Source: Niabella agricola
GTDB lineage: Bacteria; Bacteroidota; Bacteroidia; Chitinophagales; Chitinophagaceae
DNA: 64,000 nt
Assembly: GCF_021538615.1 (NCBI RefSeq)
Contig: NZ_JAJHIZ010000003.1
Location: forward strand, 1,116,001-1,180,000
Direction of reading: 5' to 3'
In this document: positions 63,309 to 64,000 of the stretch, piece after piece
How the letters are laid out: every line of letters begins with the position of its first letter
Position numbering within the stretch: the first letter of the stretch is position 1
Notes under the pieces: model-generated
What the model was told of the DNA's origin: nothing
The model's input: only the letters and a program-made list of their open reading frames with translations
The model's database searches: none
Made by a program: the position numbers and the translations under genes

Positions 63309-64000
63309 TTAATAAAAATCCTCCCGCTTCAATAACCGTTTCTCGAAACCCGGTCCGCTCCAGTACAGCTCGCCGCCTATGCGCTGCTCCTCTTTTTTAA
63401 ACGATAACCGGATTGGATGCAAACCTGCTTTAAGTAAAAGTGTCTGCTGCAATTCCGTGCCAGGAATGTATCTATAGTCTGCATCCAGCAAGGCAATATT
63501 ATGCAGGCGGATAAAAGCTTTTCCCTCCGCCTTTAGATAAAATGTATAGGCTCCATCCGCCGGAACGCGGATATAACCGGTAATAGAGCCTGCGTCGGCA
63601 TTGGATAAAGCGTTTGTTGCGGTCTTCAGGTCAGTGCGGCCCGACTTTACGGCCGGTAACACTGCAACTTGGGGCACCCATAAAAAGGATCCTTTATAAA
63701 GTTGGTAACGGATGCCTTTTTCTGCACCGTTTTCCGGAACTGGCGGAACCGGTACACTGTCGTAGGGGCGCGGTGCTTCTTCGGATCGGATCCGCATTTG
63801 CAGGACTTTTTCTTTAAATCTTTTTTGCAGTTCCGGAAGCTCCGACGCCTGGTTCTGCTTTTCTTTCGGATCCTTCACCACATCATAGATCTCAAAATCA
63901 TCATCACTGTTTTTGATGTCATAACGCACGCCCACATAATCGCCGTCCCGTATAAACTGCATCTGATTGCGCATCCGGTTCCGGCGGCTTTCCTCAAAAT
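63309..64000 (-). CDS. Sulfatase, C-terminal part only, with PA14-like module (5' end beyond window)
   Basis: The C-terminal 230 residues of a protein whose start lies right of the window. The opening part (MQFIRDGDYVGVRYDIKNSD, FEIYDVVKDPKEKQNQASEL) is the typical sulfatase C-terminal subdomain. Residues after about 95 form a beta-sandwich (VPADGAYTFYLKAEGKAFIR, LKAGLHPIRLSFKKEEQ, GGELYWSGPGFEKR) that matches a PA14-type carbohydrate-binding module. The catalytic cysteine is not visible, so sulfatase identity rests on the C-terminal pattern and context. It is the seventh sulfatase of the locus. Confidence 0.82.
   Translation of the reverse strand, partial: FEESRRNRMRNQMQFIRDGDYVGVRYDIKNSDDDFEIYDVVKDPKEKQNQASELPELQKRFKEKVLQMRIRSEEAPRPYDSVPVPPVPENGAEKGIRYQLYKGSFLWVPQVAVLPAVKSGRTDLKTATNALSNADAGSITGYIRVPADGAYTFYLKAEGKAFIRLHNIALLDADYRYIPGTELQQTLLLKAGLHPIRLSFKKEEQRIGGELYWSGPGFEKRLLKREDFY

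Noticed and set aside
1..64000. CRISPR arrays, transposases, integrases, prophage genes, tRNA and rRNA genes
   Set aside because: I looked for regularly spaced repeats, catalytic motifs and cloverleaf signatures and found none apart from tmRNA; the SpecificRecomb-family protein lacks recombinase motifs.

Overview
The window reads as a chromosome segment from a Bacteroidota bacterium, most likely of the Chitinophagaceae (family level is inference). Supporting signs are SusC/SusD pairs, an ECF sigma/FecR/SusC unit with an STN-domain receptor, DUF4249 beside a TonB-dependent receptor, a hybrid two-component regulator (HTCS), promoters of the TTTG / TAnnTTTG type, and a lysine/alanine-rich histone-H1-like protein. 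No rRNA, tRNA, CRISPR array, insertion sequence or prophage was found. The only RNA gene seen is tmRNA.

Left part (1-9.9 kb): a truncated SusC receptor preceded by its FecR anti-sigma factor and ECF sigma factor; an overlapping DUF3037 / HipA-like kinase pair; two small lipoproteins; a Crp/Fnr regulator followed by a palindromic FNR-like box and a YiaA-type membrane protein; then a small outer-membrane barrel behind two strong hairpin terminators.

Middle part (10-42 kb): mostly housekeeping. It holds murB, an NAD(P)-binding oxidoreductase, DUF4126, mnmD, a metallophosphoesterase/PQQ-propeller fusion, a HAD phosphatase, a HEAT-like protein, ssrA, rseP, dxr, a GH3-type adenylating enzyme, rplU-rpmA, the H1-like gene, a PolX-like protein whose polymerase site is degenerate, a 1281-residue sensor kinase, mazG, an esterase, a polysaccharide deacetylase, YARHG and DUF2306 proteins, a GH76 enzyme, methylmalonyl-CoA epimerase, a DUF4249/TonB receptor pair, a SpecificRecomb-family membrane protein and an aldose-1-epimerase-like protein.

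Right part (42-64 kb): a sulfated-polysaccharide utilisation locus. On the minus strand a tightly packed run of about 16.6 kb goes susC, susD, sulfatase with a C-terminal binding module, phosphodiesterase, two sulfatases, HTCS regulator, sulfatase. A divergent plus-strand pair (sulfatase, GH43-like glycosidase) starts 399 bp from susC, and two more minus-strand sulfatases follow, the last one cut by the window edge. The shared susC/sulfatase promoter region carries two copies of a composite operator (two 13-bp half-sites 21 bp apart with an identical 8-bp spacer). Each copy points toward its own gene and stands upstream of a TATATTGC -7 box. The simplest reading is that these are the binding sites of the HTCS encoded inside the operon, giving a positive feedback loop. 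This regulatory architecture is the most interesting feature of the window.
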